A DNA stretch of 64,000 nucleotides, from NCBI GenBank assembly GCA_035463475.1, contig DATHTE010000052.1:1-64000 (forward strand), given 5' to 3'. A program made the position numbers and the translations under genes. Each line of letters starts with the position of its first letter. The stretch's first letter is position 1. Of this stretch, positions 62,701 to 64,000 are shown piece by piece. The stretch comes from JACPDI01 sp035463475 (GTDB lineage: Bacteria > Acidobacteriota > Vicinamibacteria > Vicinamibacterales > 2-12-FULL-66-21). The notes beneath the pieces are model-generated. The model saw only the letters and a list, made by a program, of their open reading frames with translations. It searched no databases and was not told the origin of the DNA.

Positions 62701-62800
62701 AACGGGGAGCTACCCGGGTAGCCCGCTGCCGACCTTCGGCCAGCACACTGAGGCGGCGCCCCCGTTCCAGGCCCAGCTCGCCGTGAAGTTCGGGTTCTGA
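59789..62800 (+). CDS. TonB-dependent receptor, Oar-like, with carboxypeptidase regulatory-like domain
   Basis: A 1003-residue outer-membrane protein with a GTG start. Signal peptide (VFLGVLVVLVATVSAAAG), then a carboxypeptidase-D regulatory-like domain (about 32-115: LSGLVVDQSGAILPGASVTA) and a plug (about 125-240) with TNGRNFMTFSILTPGV and NNITVDGLDNND. The rest is the large beta barrel, ending in AVKFGF. This architecture is expanded in Acidobacteria and Myxococcus (Oar) and usually takes up oligosaccharides or peptides, or exports proteins. Translation probably starts at the second of two duplicated start regions. Confidence 0.92.
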   Translation: MKRICRLSSVFLGVLVVLVATVSAAAGQSRATTADLSGLVVDQSGAILPGASVTATNAATGLERTAETGGDGRFTLPALPPGSYSVRVTMPGFATQLTPRLDLALGQSAEVNFVMSLAAAAEQVTITAEAGLAHVQQTAVATVVSQQQIEVLPTNGRNFMTFSILTPGVTTDRTPQQGASATSGLTFAGQRARSNNITVDGLDNNDSTLGSVRATFSQEAVQEFQVITNSYSAEFGKASGGVVNIVTRSGGNDLRGNAFYYFRDEALNAKEHFERFNPAGEQIDRKKAPFSQHQFGGTLGGPIRQNRSFFFLSAERLDTQANNFVNIDDTTPVLVFGRNVGTTADILRRSGFPVEVGNVPYDIESTQALAKVDTNLTPNQALAIRFNWADLLNENIEPWGGQIARSRGAYLNSRDLMGAASLTSIVSSAAVNELRFQVANRDQSIISLDPSCTGVCDQENEGGPTLEIGAIGVGRHRFTPQPRENRRYQVLDTFSYLAGRHLFKTGVDFSYIDHLSQALPLHFGGRYIFAPLPAIPALGLPAPVNAVQALALGLPAAYVQGYGDASVPYGYKDVSVFAQDDWRVADDLTLKLGVRYQNQFWESTTRHVNGLPAYGWPTDNNNVAPRVAVAWNPGGDKRTAIQGSYGLFFDNHITAIWGITEGISGTQEQVRTLAVRIPSSIAAWRAPGHRLPEPSTPYPSLVLSVDPALKTPYAHHASAGVERELGHGLAMSAHFVYARGFDQLGTIDYNPVTNPATQGRPLDINGVPGTSASVLQYTSWGETWYRGLALSIRKRFNDRYQFLASYTLSKAEDTSADYQSFFIPQDNGLGRNPANLNGLPIGFDPSAERGPSLQDQRHRVVFSGAYALPWNVTVSSIVTLASGRPYNILAGSDLNGDGNGGATAPDRPRTDPANPATSIKRNAGLLPNQYTVDMRVAKRLAIRGRAHMDLMFEAFNLFNSTIYTNVDNIFGTGSYPGSPLPTFGQHTEAAPPFQAQLAVKFGF

Positions 62801-62814
62801 CCACGGGAGGGCGG

Positions 62815-63213
62815 TTGGACCTCCTCGACCGCGTCGTCATCGCTGTCCGCAGGGAGCTGTTCCCCGCACCTCAGCGGCCGTGGGTGTTCTATCTGATCAA
62901 CGACCGCGACACCCCCATCGACAACGCCCGCCTCGAAGAGGTCGGCTACGAGTGGGGCGATTACTCGAGCGAGCGTCGCGTCGAACGCGAGATCGGGCAT
63001 CTCGGTCCGCGCTCGTATCGGAGGATCTGGCGCGACAACAGTGACGCCGCCGAGGTCAACACCTGGATCGTGCTCAGCCTCGTGATCGGCGGCGCGACGC
63101 ACTGGCTGATGTACGAGTTCCCGAAGCTCTATCGTCGTCGCGGACTCGTTGCCATCCCGCTCGTCGGCGGGCGCGGCGTGGTGTGCAGGGGCGAGACCTG
63201 CGCCGCTCGATGA
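62815..63213 (+). CDS. Small uncharacterised protein coupled to the cyclase gene
   Basis: A 132-residue protein with a TTG start preceded by GGGAGGGCGG. It opens LLDRVVIAVRRELFPAPQRP and contains a likely membrane helix (WIVLSLVIGGATHWLMYEF) near residues 82-101, followed by a basic stretch. No family is recognised. Its stop overlaps the start of the cyclase-like gene (ATGA), so it may be a partner or sensor for that protein. The coupling is directly visible; the role is inferred. Confidence 0.6.
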   Translation: MDLLDRVVIAVRRELFPAPQRPWVFYLINDRDTPIDNARLEEVGYEWGDYSSERRVEREIGHLGPRSYRRIWRDNSDAAEVNTWIVLSLVIGGATHWLMYEFPKLYRRRGLVAIPLVGGRGVVCRGETCAAR

Positions 63214-63992
63214 GCAGGCCTGCTGTTCCGGCCACGGCGTTGATCGTGGACCTGCGGGACTTCACCCTGACGTTCAGCGACGCGACCGCCCGCAACGATG
63301 AGCAGGCCTTCCTCGCCGTCCTGGCCAACTTCTACGAGGTGTGTCTTGCGGCCGCGGGCGAGGCGTGCAGCGAGCCTTCGGGAACCCGGCTGCACGTCAA
63401 CTCGACGGGTGACGGGATGCTGCTGGTGTTTCTGGGCGGGCCCGGGGAACCTCCGGGAACGCACGCGCTGCGGGCTTACCTCACGGCCGTCCTGCTCCAG
63501 CAGCGCCTGCCACCGGTCTTCGCTGCGCTTCAGAAGAAGCCCACCACATCGGATCCGCGCTTTGGCATGGGCCTCGAGTCGGGGGAGGTGCACATCGTTG
63601 ACGCCGCCGCCGGGGACCAGGGTGTGCGCACGTGCATCGGTCACTGCATCAACATCGCCGCGCGGCTCGAGGACCTCACGAAGACCGTGTCCGCCACGGC
63701 GCTCGTCGTCGGCGAGGAGGCCAACGCCCACGTGACCGAGGCGCTCCTGCCCGGAGTCCGCTATGCCGATCTCGTTCGCCAGGCCCGGAATCCCGCGCTC
63801 GACTCCGCCACGCTTGCGGCTGTGTTTGGCGAGATGCGCCGCGCGAACGATGCGATCGGTTTGACCTGGATCGGCGCTGTGAACCTCAAGGGCGTCGACC
63901 AGCCCCTGCTGGCGTTCCGCAGCGCGGTCTCCATCCTCCAGCGCCGCTACCGGGACATCGTCGCTGCTCTGCGCAGCGCGCTGCCACTGTGA
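63210..63992 (+). CDS. Class III adenylate/guanylate cyclase-like protein
   Basis: A 260-residue cytosolic protein. The catalytic-domain marks are ALIVDLRDFTL with Asp14 (first metal Asp), VNSTGDGMLLVF with Asp68 (second metal Asp), MGLESGEVHIV and INIAARLEDL, which includes the transition-state Asn and Arg. The Lys that contacts the base in adenylate cyclases, usually just before STGD, is Asn64. The product could therefore be another cyclic nucleotide, or the protein may be a non-catalytic sensor. The C-terminal 70 residues lie outside the domain. It overlaps the gene upstream by 4 bases. Confidence 0.82.
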   Translation: MSRPAVPATALIVDLRDFTLTFSDATARNDEQAFLAVLANFYEVCLAAAGEACSEPSGTRLHVNSTGDGMLLVFLGGPGEPPGTHALRAYLTAVLLQQRLPPVFAALQKKPTTSDPRFGMGLESGEVHIVDAAAGDQGVRTCIGHCINIAARLEDLTKTVSATALVVGEEANAHVTEALLPGVRYADLVRQARNPALDSATLAAVFGEMRRANDAIGLTWIGAVNLKGVDQPLLAFRSAVSILQRRYRDIVAALRSALPL

Positions 63993-64000
63993 CTGCAGAG

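Overview
This 64 kb window is GC-rich chromosomal DNA, densely packed and carrying genes on both strands. The gene content suggests an Acidobacteriota bacterium, probably of the Vicinamibacteria type. The reasons are a TonB-dependent receptor with a carboxypeptidase-like N-terminal domain, a Ser/Thr kinase fused to a TolB-like propeller, S46, M28, M3 and M48 peptidases with signal peptides, a subtilase with Trp-Gly repeats and a PEP-CTERM protein. The taxonomic call is an inference from families, not from a marker gene. I saw no rRNA, tRNA, insertion sequence, prophage or CRISPR array.

Layout. 1-9.1 kb: tail of a glycine-rich RNA-binding protein, a trypsin-like protease, a GNAT protein, M3 and S46 peptidases, a PAS histidine kinase and a DUF4115-like membrane protein. 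9.1-15.5 kb: an elongation factor P homologue with an EfpL/YeiP-type PTARG loop, a 5'-truncated subtilase, a racemase plus D-Ala-D-Ala-ligase-like pair, CapA and a methyltransferase. 15.5-20 kb: a tight five-gene catabolic-looking operon (Gfo/Idh/MocA oxidoreductase, creatininase-like amidohydrolase, cupin, 2-hydroxyacid dehydrogenase, DctA-type transporter). 20-30.4 kb: M48 and S1C proteases, a decayed stretch, a CocE/NonD hydrolase, a GH31 glucosidase and a Tat-exported amidase. 30.5-36.6 kb: a subtilase with Trp-Gly repeats directly followed by a hybrid histidine kinase, then an unknown exported protein behind an AT-rich regulatory island.

36.6-39.5 kb holds the most interesting locus: an HPr-kinase-like protein, a PqqD-type recognition protein, a radical SAM/SPASM enzyme, a 59-residue putative precursor peptide and an S24/S26 (SipW-like) peptidase, all on one strand with overlaps or gaps of at most 12 bases. 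It reads as a compact RiPP biosynthetic operon. The precursor ends in Ser and has two Cys.

39.5-64 kb: a TonB-type protein, an outer-membrane barrel, a GH20 hexosaminidase, an M28 peptidase, a GHMP kinase, the Ser/Thr kinase, a HAD phosphatase divergent from a glutamine synthetase homologue, a VapBC module with its operator, a conserved hypothetical, a frameshifted PEP-CTERM gene, transhydrogenase genes pntAB-pntB without the NAD-binding subunit, an MHS-type transporter, a PagL-like barrel, an acyl-CoA ligase, an Oar-like TonB-dependent receptor with a duplicated start region, and a small unknown gene coupled to a class III cyclase-like gene. At least nine recognisable peptidases plus GH20, GH31 and acyl hydrolases point to a heterotroph feeding on protein and polysaccharide.
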